64,000 nucleotides of DNA from Actinoplanes solisilvae (GTDB lineage: Bacteria > Actinomycetota > Actinomycetes > Mycobacteriales > Micromonosporaceae). Made by a program: the position numbers and the translations under genes. Below the pieces are notes generated by a model that was not told the DNA's origin, did not search any database, and saw only the letters and a list, made by a program, of their open reading frames with translations. This document shows, piece by piece, positions 32,901 through 41,309 of this stretch (position 1 is the stretch's first letter; each line of letters opens with the position of its first letter). The DNA is taken from assembly GCF_003999975.1 (NCBI RefSeq), contig NZ_RJAC01000007.1, positions 62,001-126,000 on the forward strand, read 5' to 3'.

Positions 32901-34441
32901 TCCGTGTGACGACGGCCGCAGACGAGTTCGGCCGCTCGTTCGGCGATCGCGCAGACGGTCGCGGCGATGTCGGCCGACGGCAGCGAGGGCATCACCGACG
33001 CGTCAGCCACTCGCAGGCCCTCGACGCCGTGCGGGCGCAGGTCGTCGTCGACCACCGGGCCCAACGCCAGCGTGCCGGCCGCATCGCCCGCCGGGCGGAC
33101 GGTCCTGAGGGCGTACGCGCGCAACTGGGTTTCATCGTCGATCGCGGGGCCGGGGACCGATTCGGAGCCGAGAGAGTCGAAGGCGGTTCGGGCGAGGCGC
33201 AGCCCGGCGACCACCGTGTCAAGATCACGGTCGTCGGCATAAAAACCAGGGTCAACAGCGTCCAGCCGTACGATCCCCCGGCTCCACGGTTGAGCCGGAG
33301 TGATCTCGACCGTCCACCCGTGGCCGTCCGGGGTCACCGACCAGACCAGCCGCAGGTCGGGCCCGGGCAGGTCGTCACGGGAGCGGAGCAGCGCGAAAAA
33401 TGGTGACGAAACCGCCAAGGGTCGCGCCGACTCGAAGAGCATCGTGGCGACAGGACGATCCTGCAGATTGGCCCCCACTCCCGGCAGGTCCACGGCCACG
33501 TCGATGCCGTACGCCCGCAGATCGTCGGCCGGCCCGACCCCCGAAGCCAGCAGCAACCGCGCCGACCCCACGGCCCCCGCCGCCAGCACGACCTCGCCCG
33601 CCGACGCGGTTTCCAGGCGTCCCTCCGCCGAGCGGTAGGAGACCCCGATGACCCGGCCGCCAGAGATCACGAGCCGGTCCACGTCAGCGATCACCGAGGT
33701 GACCGAGCCCGCCATCCCGCCGCCCTCCGCCATCTCGCCGCCAGGGCCGGCGAGGGCGGCGTGATCGACCACCCCGGCGGCCTTCTCCGGCCCGTCGCTA
33801 AACCCGGCTAGGACGGCGTGATCCACCATCCCGGCGCCCTCTTCTAACCCGCCGCCAAGATCGGAAGCCCGCGGAAAGAAGACCGGAATAGAAAGCGGGG
33901 CAAAAGGCGCGAAGGAGAGCGGGGAGGGCGGGTTTTCGGAGGAGGGCTGCGCCGAGGGCGGGGAGGAATGCGGGGCCGAGGATGCGGGGGAGGGCCGGGC
34001 CGAGGGCGGGAGGTTCGGGTTCGCAGACCGGTGCGGGACTGCGGAAGAGAAGGAAGGCGAGGCTGCGGGCGGGAAGGGCACGGCGAAGGGTGGCCAGGAG
34101 GGCGGGGCGTGAGCCGGGGCGAACGGCGGGACAGGGCCGGCCGTGGACTCGGACGGCGGCGACACCGACACCGGGCCGCCCCGGCCGCGGGTCACCAGAT
34201 CGCGTCCCGGCGCGTCCTCGCTGCGTTTGAAGTAGGGCAGCAGATCGAAGAACCCCCACCCCGAGGGCCACCCCGAGTAGCTCGTGCGGTGGCCGCGCGC
34301 GAAGAACGGCAGGGTGTCGCCGGCGTCGTGCGAACGGGCCAAAAGCAGCACACGCAGCCCCGGCTCCCCGGCCAGCCGTGTGGCCAGCAGGCGCCCGGCT
34401 GTTCCCGCGCCGACGATGACCACGTCGTAGTTGCCCCGCAT
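32897..34441 (-). CDS. Aberrant GMC-type oxidoreductase with low-complexity insertion
   Basis: A 514-residue protein with GMC ends but an odd middle. The FAD motif is 'YDVVIVGAGTAGRLLATRLA' and the second GMC signature is 'GAVGSARLLLASGVGP'. Between them, about residues 90-200, lies a Pro/Ser/Ala/Phe-rich stretch unlike any folded domain. The C-terminal region aligns with the catalytic segment, but the usual HPxGT(C) reads 'GDAAGTLALGP', so the catalytic His is Asp; the following 'GLRVADASVMPSLPSADI' is intact. It may be a decaying or repurposed enzyme. It overlaps the ketopantoate-reductase-like gene. Confidence 0.8.
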   Translation of the reverse strand: MRGNYDVVIVGAGTAGRLLATRLAGEPGLRVLLLARSHDAGDTLPFFARGHRTSYSGWPSGWGFFDLLPYFKRSEDAPGRDLVTRGRGGPVSVSPPSESTAGPVPPFAPAHAPPSWPPFAVPFPPAASPSFSSAVPHRSANPNLPPSARPSPASSAPHSSPPSAQPSSENPPSPLSFAPFAPLSIPVFFPRASDLGGGLEEGAGMVDHAVLAGFSDGPEKAAGVVDHAALAGPGGEMAEGGGMAGSVTSVIADVDRLVISGGRVIGVSYRSAEGRLETASAGEVVLAAGAVGSARLLLASGVGPADDLRAYGIDVAVDLPGVGANLQDRPVATMLFESARPLAVSSPFFALLRSRDDLPGPDLRLVWSVTPDGHGWTVEITPAQPWSRGIVRLDAVDPGFYADDRDLDTVVAGLRLARTAFDSLGSESVPGPAIDDETQLRAYALRTVRPAGDAAGTLALGPVVDDDLRPHGVEGLRVADASVMPSLPSADIAATVCAIAERAAELVCGRRHTE

Positions 34442-34679
34442 GGCGGCAATCTAGGTCGCGGGGCCCCGTCGATCCCGGACCGGAATCCGACACCCACTGT
34501 TTTCCCAGCTCAGAGTGCATGCAGCGTCCCCGAAAAGGGGTTACCGAGTAGGGAGGGCCGGCTGACCCGGGTGGGGACCCGGGGGTATGGCCCGTGTCCT
34601 GACCCGGGTCTCGCACGGGTTCGTGATCCCGGTCGCGTTGCGAGGGTGTTCACAGCGACGTTCGAGGGCTGGGGGAGAA

Positions 34680-35633
34680 ATGGGGAAGCAGGTCAGGTTG
34701 GTGAGGACGGTGGAGCACCGGCCACTGCGGCGGGGCACGCACTCGGTGGACGTCTGCGGGCTCGTCCAGCGCTACCACGTGCGCGGTGGGGCGGGCCCGG
34801 TCTGCGTCGTGCTGCCCGGCGGGCCCGGCTTGTCGTGGGAGTACATGCGAATGCCGGCCCTGGAGCAAAGCATGACGGTCGTCTACGTCGAACCGATCGG
34901 CACCGGCGAGTCGGGCCGGCTGCCCACTCATCCGTACGGCTATGACCGTGCCTTCTATGCCCGCGCGCTCGACCGCCTGCTCGAGCACCTCGGCCAGGAG
35001 CGCGTCTATCTGCTGGGGCACGGCCACGGGGGCCGGGTCGCCCAGTTCTTCGCGCTGCGCAATCCGGACCGGCTGTCGGGGCTGATTCTGCACGGCAGTT
35101 CCCCGGTCGGCGGGGCCGAGCTCGAGGAGGAGACGCGGCACCAGTTCGAGCGGTTCATCCGGCGCAACCAGTCGAACCCGGGTCTGCCGGCGGTCATCGA
35201 GGCGGCCCGCACGATGCCCACGATCGCCGACGACCGCCTGCTCACCGCGGCCGTCCGCCGGGTCTTCCCCGCCCTGGTCGCGCACTACTGGAACCGCCGC
35301 GAGGAGCTGTCGCCGCTGCGGTCCCGGTTGCGCCTGTCCTATCTGTCGGTGCGGCGGGCCGACGGTACGGCCGACCCGGTCGACGACCGTCAGTCGCTGC
35401 GCAGCCTCGAGGTGCCGACGCTGGTGATCGCGGGCAGCTACGACGTCGTCGGCGGCATGCGATGGGGCCGCGAGCTGCAGTCGCTGATCCCGAACGCGCG
35501 GCTGCTCGTGCTGGCCTGGAGCGGGCACCTCGGGCATGTCGAGGAGCCGGAACGGTTCGCCGAGGGGGTGTCCGGCTTCGTCACGGCTACCCGGCCGATG
35601 GCTCTGCTGCACGGCGGGATGCTGGCTGCCTGA
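34680..35633 (+). CDS. Alpha/beta-hydrolase (prolyl aminopeptidase-like) lacking the nucleophile Ser
   Basis: A 317-residue alpha/beta-hydrolase close to proline iminopeptidases: 'VCVVLPGGPGLSWEYMR' (oxyanion region), 'VVYVEPIGTGESGRL', a C-terminal Asp in 'LVIAGSYDVVGG' and a His in 'LAWSGHLGHVEEPERF'. The nucleophile elbow, normally GHSWGG, reads 'LLGHGHGGRVAQ' with Gly115 in place of Ser, so classical serine hydrolysis should be lost. GGGGGAGA lies just before ATG 34680. Its last 47 bases overlap the convergent SARP gene. Confidence 0.82.
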   Translation: MGKQVRLVRTVEHRPLRRGTHSVDVCGLVQRYHVRGGAGPVCVVLPGGPGLSWEYMRMPALEQSMTVVYVEPIGTGESGRLPTHPYGYDRAFYARALDRLLEHLGQERVYLLGHGHGGRVAQFFALRNPDRLSGLILHGSSPVGGAELEEETRHQFERFIRRNQSNPGLPAVIEAARTMPTIADDRLLTAAVRRVFPALVAHYWNRREELSPLRSRLRLSYLSVRRADGTADPVDDRQSLRSLEVPTLVIAGSYDVVGGMRWGRELQSLIPNARLLVLAWSGHLGHVEEPERFAEGVSGFVTATRPMALLHGGMLAA

Positions 35634-38451
35634 CCGACAGGCGGTTCCGTACCCGGACCGCCGCCGGCAACCGCAGGCCGTCCAGTATCGCCAGGGCGGC
35701 CCGCCAGTGGTCCGGCGCCTCGGGGGAGTCGGCCGCGCTGAGCACGTCGCCGAGCGTGACCAGCGCGGCCGCCTCCTCGCTGCGGTTGCCCACCACCCGG
35801 TTGAGCTCGATCGAGCGGCGCACGTATTCGGCGGCGAGCACGAGGTTGCCCGCTCGCCGCCAGAGATTGCCCAGTCCCAGCATGCAGCTGGCCACGCTGC
35901 TCTGGTCGGAGAGTTCGAGATAGATGGCCAGCGCCCGCTCGAACAGGTGCGCCGCCGGCTGGTACTGCCCGAGCGCGGCCTGACATTCGGCGATGCCCTC
36001 GTACGCGCTGGCGATGCCCTTGCGATAACCGGCGCGCAGATAGAGGCGCCGCGCGGTCGCGAACTCCGCTTTCGCCGCGCGGTAGGCGTCCCCGCCGATC
36101 GGGTCGGCGCTGAGGCTGTAGCCGAGCGCCACGCCCATGTTGATGTGCGCGTGGGCCTGCTCGACCAGCATGCCCAGCTCGCCGAACGTCTGCTGGGCCC
36201 AGCGCAGGTGCGTGCGGGCCGCGCTTTTGTCGCCGAGGTGATAGAGCGCCCCGGCCAGGCAGCGGCGCACGTGGGCCTGCCCGGCGAGGTCGCCGTCGCG
36301 CTCGACGACCGCCAGCGCGCCGGTCACCAGGTGCAGCCAGGCACGGATCAGGCCGCTGCGCTGGAAGTAGGTCATCATCGTGGTCACGAGCTGCCACACC
36401 ACTGGCCCGCGGCCCAGGTCGGCCGACCATTCGATCAGCTCGTGCACCACGTCCTGCTCGGCCTGGAACCAGGCCATCGCCCCCTCGAAATCGGCGATCT
36501 CCCCGACGACCACGCCGGCCGGCACCTCACCCGGTGGAATGGGTTCGAGCAGCGGCAGCAAGAAGCCGTTGGCCACGTACGCGGTGTGGCGGTAGTGAAG
36601 GAGCAGCCGGAGCCGGGCGGCCCGCTGCTCGTCCGGGCCGTCCACCTCGTCGCTCAGCTCGCGCAGCCGCATCCGCACCAGCGGGTGCAGCCGGATCCGC
36701 TGGGCCGGGAGCACGTCGAGAAGCTGCGCCCGTCCGAGCCGGGCCAGGGCGGTCCGCAACCGGGGGAGCGGCATCGCGGTGAGACTGGCCGCCGCGTCCG
36801 GTGCGAGGTCGTGCCCGGCGTGCATCGTCAACAGCCGGAGCAGGCGTACGTCCTCCGGCGGCAGGTCACGCAGCGAGATGTCGAACGCGGCCCGCAGCGT
36901 GGCCGCGACGCCGTCACCGAACGCGTCCAGCCCGGGGGCCGGGCGGCGCAGACCGGCGGCGAGCTGCTCGACGTCGCGTACGGGGAGTTCGGTCGCGATC
37001 GCCGCCAGCGCCAGCGGCAACCGCCCGGCCGCCTCGACGATCGTCTCCAGAACCTCGACCGGAGGGGCGGCCGCGCGCGGGTCGCCACCGGCCGCAGCCA
37101 TCCGCCGGGCCAGAATCGCGCGGGCCTCGGCGGCCGGGGGCAGCCCCAGGGTGATCAGCTCGGCGCCGTCCGAGGCGGTCAGCCCGCTCATCCGCGTGCG
37201 GCCGGAGATCACCACGAGGCACTCGGCCGCGCCCGGCAGCAGCGCGCGGATCTGCTCGACGCCGTCCGCGTTGTCGAGCACGACCAGCATGCGCCGACCC
37301 GCGATGTGACTGCGGAACAGCGCCGCGCGGGCCACGACCGTCGACGGCACCGCATGCGGCGGCACGCCCAGCGCGGACAGCATGACCACCAGCGCCTCGG
37401 CCGCGCTCACCGCCTGTCTGTCGCAGGTGCGCAGGTCGAGATAGAGCTGTCCGTCGGGGAATCGGGCGGCCACCCGGTGCGCCCAGTGCAGCGCGAAGGT
37501 CGACTTGCCCACCCCGGGCAGGCCGTCGATCGCGACGATCGGCATCGCCCCGGCCCGTTCCGCCGCCCGCAGCAGCGCGTCGGCCCGGTCGAGGTCCGCT
37601 TCACGCCCGACGAACTGCGGCAGGTCGCGGGGGAGCTGCGCGGGGGTGATCGACGGGCGCGTGTCCGTCCGTTGCCGGGGCTGGAGCACCTCGTCGTAGG
37701 CCGCCCGCAGCCCCGGCCCCGGGTCGACGCCGAGCAGGCGGGCGAGATCGTCGCGCACGTTCTGGAAGACCTGGAACGCGTCCGCCTGCCGGCCGTCCGC
37801 CGCGAGCAGCAGCATCAGGCCCGCGTGCAGCGCCTCGTCGAGCGGGTTCAGCTCGGCCGCCCGCCGCACGGCCTGCAGCAGCGTTCCCACCCGTTCGAAG
37901 CCGACCGCCGTGCGGGCCGCGTCGCGCGCCACCGCCGCGTACTCCTCGTCGACCGTGTCGAAAGCGGCGTAGCGGCGGCCCTCCGGCGACCCGTCGTCGG
38001 CGCAGCGTCCGTGCGCCTGCGTCAGCGCCTCGGTGTAGAGCCGTACGGCCGTCTCGGGCAGGCCGAGGCGTTCGGCGTCGCGCGCCTCGTCGGCCAGCCG
38101 GCGGAAGTCGAGCAGGTCGAGCCGGGCCTGCTGAGGCGCGAAGCGGTAGGAGCCGGCCCGTCGCAGCAACCAGCGGCCCTCGGCGCGGGCGGGCAGCCCC
38201 GGTTCGAGGATGCGGCGCAGGGTTCCGACGAAGCGGTGCAGGCTGTTGGCCGCGCTGGCCGGCGCCGCGTGACCCCACAGCATGTCGGTCAGGTGATGCA
38301 CCGGCACGTCGCGGCCGGCCCGCACCAGGAGCAGCCCGAGAACCTGGCGCTGCTGCCGCGGTCCCAGGTTCAGTTCGGTGCGCCCGTTCCACGCCCGCAC
38401 CGGGCCGAGCACGCTGAACCGGAAGCCCGGCTCGGAACGCGAGTCACTCAC
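35587..38451 (-). CDS. SARP/AfsR-type regulator, copy 1
   Basis: A 954-residue AfsR-like activator. The OmpR-type DNA-binding domain is at about residues 10-105 ('FSVLGPVRAWNGRTELNLG', 'RQVLGLLLVRAGRDV') and the BTAD domain at about 110-255 ('HGRCADDGSPEGRRYAAF', 'LNPLDEALHAGLMLLLAAD'). The NB-ARC ATPase has Walker A 'IDGLPGVGKSTFALHW' and Walker B 'MLVVLDNADGVEQI'. C-terminal TPR repeats follow. SARPs bind direct repeats and activate secondary-metabolite genes. Most similar by eye to the SARP at 41310; each lies just downstream of a sigma-factor gene on the same strand. Confidence 0.93.
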   Translation of the reverse strand: MSDSRSEPGFRFSVLGPVRAWNGRTELNLGPRQQRQVLGLLLVRAGRDVPVHHLTDMLWGHAAPASAANSLHRFVGTLRRILEPGLPARAEGRWLLRRAGSYRFAPQQARLDLLDFRRLADEARDAERLGLPETAVRLYTEALTQAHGRCADDGSPEGRRYAAFDTVDEEYAAVARDAARTAVGFERVGTLLQAVRRAAELNPLDEALHAGLMLLLAADGRQADAFQVFQNVRDDLARLLGVDPGPGLRAAYDEVLQPRQRTDTRPSITPAQLPRDLPQFVGREADLDRADALLRAAERAGAMPIVAIDGLPGVGKSTFALHWAHRVAARFPDGQLYLDLRTCDRQAVSAAEALVVMLSALGVPPHAVPSTVVARAALFRSHIAGRRMLVVLDNADGVEQIRALLPGAAECLVVISGRTRMSGLTASDGAELITLGLPPAAEARAILARRMAAAGGDPRAAAPPVEVLETIVEAAGRLPLALAAIATELPVRDVEQLAAGLRRPAPGLDAFGDGVAATLRAAFDISLRDLPPEDVRLLRLLTMHAGHDLAPDAAASLTAMPLPRLRTALARLGRAQLLDVLPAQRIRLHPLVRMRLRELSDEVDGPDEQRAARLRLLLHYRHTAYVANGFLLPLLEPIPPGEVPAGVVVGEIADFEGAMAWFQAEQDVVHELIEWSADLGRGPVVWQLVTTMMTYFQRSGLIRAWLHLVTGALAVVERDGDLAGQAHVRRCLAGALYHLGDKSAARTHLRWAQQTFGELGMLVEQAHAHINMGVALGYSLSADPIGGDAYRAAKAEFATARRLYLRAGYRKGIASAYEGIAECQAALGQYQPAAHLFERALAIYLELSDQSSVASCMLGLGNLWRRAGNLVLAAEYVRRSIELNRVVGNRSEEAAALVTLGDVLSAADSPEAPDHWRAALAILDGLRLPAAVRVRNRLSVRQPASRRAAEPSAG

Positions 38452-38588
38452 AATCAGAAGAAGCTACTGGTCGGCGCGGTGCCACGGCCTCCGGGTGAGA
38501 TATTGCCGTCTTCGTGTGAACCTCGGCGGCCCGCGAATCGTCGTATATTCCACCACTGGAAAGGCCGCCGGGCGCCCGGCTTCCCCGG

Positions 38589-39125
38589 TCAGTTCAGCGG
38601 GACGACCGCGTCCCGCAGGGTCTGCAGGGCGTAGTGCGCGCGCGACTTCACGGTCCCCACCGGGACGCCGAGCAGGGTCGCGGTCTCGCGGGTCGAATGG
38701 CCCTCGAAGTAGAGCTCCGACAGGATCCGGCGGTGGGCCTGGCTGAGGCTGCCCACCGCCCGCCGCAGCGCGTCGATGGCCAGCACCGTGTCGGGGGTGT
38801 CGTCGGCCGCCGGGATTCGGCTGAGGTCGAGCACGCTCGTCTCGGCCGGGCGCGCCTTGCGCATGCGGACCGCGTCGATGGCTACCCGGCGCGCCACGGT
38901 GAACAGCCACCGGCGGGCGTTCTCGGACTCCTCCGGCACGCTGTCCAGGTGCCGCCAGGCGCGGATCATCGTTTCCTGCAGAAGGTCCTCGGCGGCGTGC
39001 CGTTCGCCGCCGGTGAGGCCGATCAGAAAGTTGAGCAGAGGCCGGGAGTGCTCGGCGTGCAGCCGGCTCATGCGTACCTCAGACGTCACCGCGGTCGGGG
39101 ACGGGGCGAGCAGTTCGGTGTTCAC
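38589..39125 (-). CDS. ECF-type RNA polymerase sigma factor, copy 1
   Basis: A 178-residue group 4 sigma factor. Region 2 is 'HSRPLLNFLIGLTGGERHAA', 'EDLLQETMIRAWRHL' and 'RRWLFTVARRVAIDAVRMRK'; region 4 is 'LSQAHRRILSELYFEGHS' and 'ATLLGVPVGTVKSRAHYALQ'. It resembles SigL/SigK-like sigma factors. No anti-sigma gene is adjacent. It is closely similar to the sigma factor at 45192, and both genes share upstream elements at identical spacing. GTG 39125 is preferred because a GGAAAGG site lies upstream. Confidence 0.92.
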   Translation of the reverse strand: MNTELLAPSPTAVTSEVRMSRLHAEHSRPLLNFLIGLTGGERHAAEDLLQETMIRAWRHLDSVPEESENARRWLFTVARRVAIDAVRMRKARPAETSVLDLSRIPAADDTPDTVLAIDALRRAVGSLSQAHRRILSELYFEGHSTRETATLLGVPVGTVKSRAHYALQTLRDAVVPLN

Positions 39126-39256
39126 GGCGACGGCCTTTCCCTGTATCCGCAATCGCCGCCCGGTGAGCCCGGACCGGTTCCTCGCGGATCGGTGAACAGT
39201 TCCCTCGGCGCCACCGCTCGTCCGATTCCTCGAATGCGCGGTGGTCCTGTCAGCAC

Positions 39257-39314
39257 AGTAGGGATCCGTCTATGGATTCCGAATTGATTGCCAATGGTTT
39301 CCGGCCGGTAACAC
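39257..39314 (-). promoter_or_regulatory. Conserved promoter module upstream of sigma factor copy 1
   Basis: On the plus strand: AGTAGGGA (39257-39264), TGGATTCC (39273-39280) and GTAACAC (39308-39314). Read on the minus strand this is GTGTTAC, GGAATCCA, TCCCTACT ahead of the sigma gene. The same three blocks, with the same offsets of 16 and 51 bp, lie upstream of sigma copy 2. GGAATCC is ECF-like for a -35 element. The 563-bp gap 39126-39688 shows no gene. Confidence 0.7.
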
Positions 39315-39688
39315 ACTGGTCTAGTAACTCGGCGCCGGCGAGAATTGCCTGATCAGGGTCTTGTTTGGTGTCAGTGGAGCGCGTTGCGTCACTTGTCTAC
39401 GACTTTGCGCAACGTTCTGACCTGCGGTACCGGCACACTCTTCAGGACTGTCGGATGTTGTGCAATAGCCCCGGGGAAATGTGGCGCGTGGCACGTCGGA
39501 ATTGACGTTTGGCCGACAGATCATCGGTGTTTTGGCAGGACCGGGCCGGGTGATAGCTTCATCCGCGGCGCAGTGGCGCTGCTCTCACTTGTGGTCAGTC
39601 CGGCGAGGTCCCACTTGTTTGCCACTTGATTTTCACTAATGGGCCATAGCGTCGGCTCCCGAAGATCCAACAACGGGAGGCAACACCG

Positions 39689-40498
39689 ATGCGCAGCATC
39701 AAGCTCAAGACCCTGGCCACCACCGGCGTGGCCGTGCTCGCGGCCACCGGCGTCAGCGTGATCACCGCGTCCGCCGCCGACGCGAACGACAGGAAGCCCA
39801 CCGTCGTGCTCGTGCACGGCGCGTTCGCCGACGGCAGCGGCTACAACGCGGTGACCCAGCGGCTGCTCAAGGACGGCTACCCGGTGGTCGCCGCGGCCAA
39901 CCCTCTGCGCGGCGTGGCTTCCGACGCCGCCTCGGTGAAGGCGCTGCTCGACAGTATCGACGGCCCGATCGTGCTGGTCGGTCACTCGTACGGTGGCAGT
40001 GTGATCTCGAAGGCGGCGGCCGGCGACAAGGACGTCAAGGCGCTGGTCTACATCGCGGCGTTCCTGCCCGCGGCCGGCGAGAGCGCGGTCGACCTGTCCG
40101 GCAAGTTCCCCGGCAGCACCCTGGGCGCGGCGTTCAAGGAGGTCAAGCTGCCCGGCGGCGGCACCGACCTCTACATCGACCAGAAGAAGTTCCACCAGCA
40201 GTTCGCGGCCGACGTGCCCGCCAAGGAGGCCAGGCTGTCGGCCGTCGCGCAGCGCCCGATCACCCAGGCCGCGCTGGCCGAGGACGCCACCGGACCGCAG
40301 GCGTGGCAGACGATCCCGAGCTACGACCTGATCAGCGGGGCCGACCGGAACATCCCGGCCAAGGCGCAGGAGTTCATGGCCAAGCGGGCGAAAGCCAAGG
40401 TCAAGGTCGTCCAGGGCGCCTCGCACTCGGTGTTCGTCTCGCACCCCGGCACCACCGCGGCCTTCATCGAGCGGGCCGCCCACGAGAACGTCAAGTAG
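39689..40498 (+). CDS. Secreted alpha/beta hydrolase
   Basis: A 269-residue exported hydrolase: signal peptide 'MRSIKLKTLATTGVAVLAAT' with cleavage near 'ASAAD', oxyanion region 'VVLVHGAFADGSGYNAV', nucleophile 'VLVGHSYGGSVI', and a C-terminal His in 'VVQGASHSVFVSHPG'. It matches the small esterase/salicylate-esterase-like alpha/beta hydrolase group that includes EstC-like proteins. GGGAGG lies before the ATG. It diverges from sigma factor copy 1 and is convergent with the orphan regulator. Substrate unknown. Confidence 0.88.
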   Translation: MRSIKLKTLATTGVAVLAATGVSVITASAADANDRKPTVVLVHGAFADGSGYNAVTQRLLKDGYPVVAAANPLRGVASDAASVKALLDSIDGPIVLVGHSYGGSVISKAAAGDKDVKALVYIAAFLPAAGESAVDLSGKFPGSTLGAAFKEVKLPGGGTDLYIDQKKFHQQFAADVPAKEARLSAVAQRPITQAALAEDATGPQAWQTIPSYDLISGADRNIPAKAQEFMAKRAKAKVKVVQGASHSVFVSHPGTTAAFIERAAHENVK

Positions 40499-40553
40499 TC
40501 GGGGGCCGGAGGGGGCAGGCCGTGCTGGATCGACCGGCCGCTGTGAACAAGGA

Positions 40554-40580
40554 CGCCGCGCCGGTGCTCCCGGCGCGGCG
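40554..40580. terminator. Bidirectional terminator hairpin
   Basis: CGCCGCGCCGG-TGCTC-CCGGCGCGGCG, a perfect 11-bp stem with a 5-nt loop. It lies between the convergent secreted hydrolase and the LuxR-type regulator. Confidence 0.85.
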
Positions 40581-40582
40581 CC

Positions 40583-41215
40583 TCAGCGGGTGGCCACGTA
40601 GCCGAGCTCGATCGCGCGCCGGGTCAGCTCGGCCTTGTTGCCGGTGTTGAGCTTGGCCCGCAGCCGCTTGACGTACGTGTTCACGGTCGATTCGGTCAGC
40701 CCCATGCGCCGCCCGATCTGACCGTGGGTCAGCCCCTGCGCCACCCACCGCAGGGTCTCGATCTCGCGTTCGGTCAGCCGCAGCTCACGCGTCGACGGCA
40801 CCGCGGTCGCCTGCTGCAGCAGCGACGGCGTGAGGTCGGCGGACAGGTAGAGAGCGCCGCGGCGCGCCGCGTCGACGGCGGGGTGCAGCTCGGTGGCCGC
40901 CGAGCGCCGGGTGAGCAGGCTGGTCGCGCCGCTCTGCACGGCGGCGAGCAGGTCCGGCGGGTCGTCCGGACGGCACAGCGCCACCGTGCGGTGCCCGTCG
41001 GGCATCTGCGCCCAGAACGCCGCGCCGGTCCGGCTTGCCGGACGGTCGTGCAGGTCCAGGACGATCAGGATCGGCTGGCGCTGACCGCGCAGCACCGCGA
41101 CGTCGGCCAGCTCGTGGCGCACCGCGATGCCCGGCACCTGAGCGAGCATGCGGGTGATTCCGGCCCGGACCAGGCTGTCGGCCGCCACGACGGCGACCGG
41201 GTCGATGCTGTTCAC
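40583..41215 (-). CDS. Orphan NarL/LuxR-type response regulator with atypical receiver
   Basis: A 210-residue regulator. The N-terminal receiver-like domain ('VAVVAADSLVRAGITRML', 'ILIVLDLHDRPAS') keeps one Asp in the phosphate-acceptor position, but the acidic pair is reduced to Ala-Asp and the usual Lys near the end of the domain reads 'LLTRRSA'. The C-terminal LuxR helix-turn-helix is complete ('LTEREIETLRWVAQGLTH', 'MGLTESTVNTYVKRLRAKL'). No sensor kinase is nearby. It lies between the SARP/sigma modules and may respond to a ligand or act constitutively. Confidence 0.9.
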   Translation of the reverse strand: MNSIDPVAVVAADSLVRAGITRMLAQVPGIAVRHELADVAVLRGQRQPILIVLDLHDRPASRTGAAFWAQMPDGHRTVALCRPDDPPDLLAAVQSGATSLLTRRSAATELHPAVDAARRGALYLSADLTPSLLQQATAVPSTRELRLTEREIETLRWVAQGLTHGQIGRRMGLTESTVNTYVKRLRAKLNTGNKAELTRRAIELGYVATR

Positions 41216-41309
41216 CTATTTCACTGTCTCTCTTCCGCCCCGAAAGGGTGTCCCCCACCTGTAACGGAGGATCCGGCCGGTCGTTCAGATCAAGTTCGGT
41301 CAGAAAGCG

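Noticed and set aside
35536..38634. Long plus-strand open frame opposite SARP copy 1 (over 1000 codons)
   Set aside because: It is antisense to a clear AfsR-type gene, its product is Arg/Gly/His-rich without motifs, and such frames arise from the third-position GC bias of this genome. The same holds for 41319-44693.
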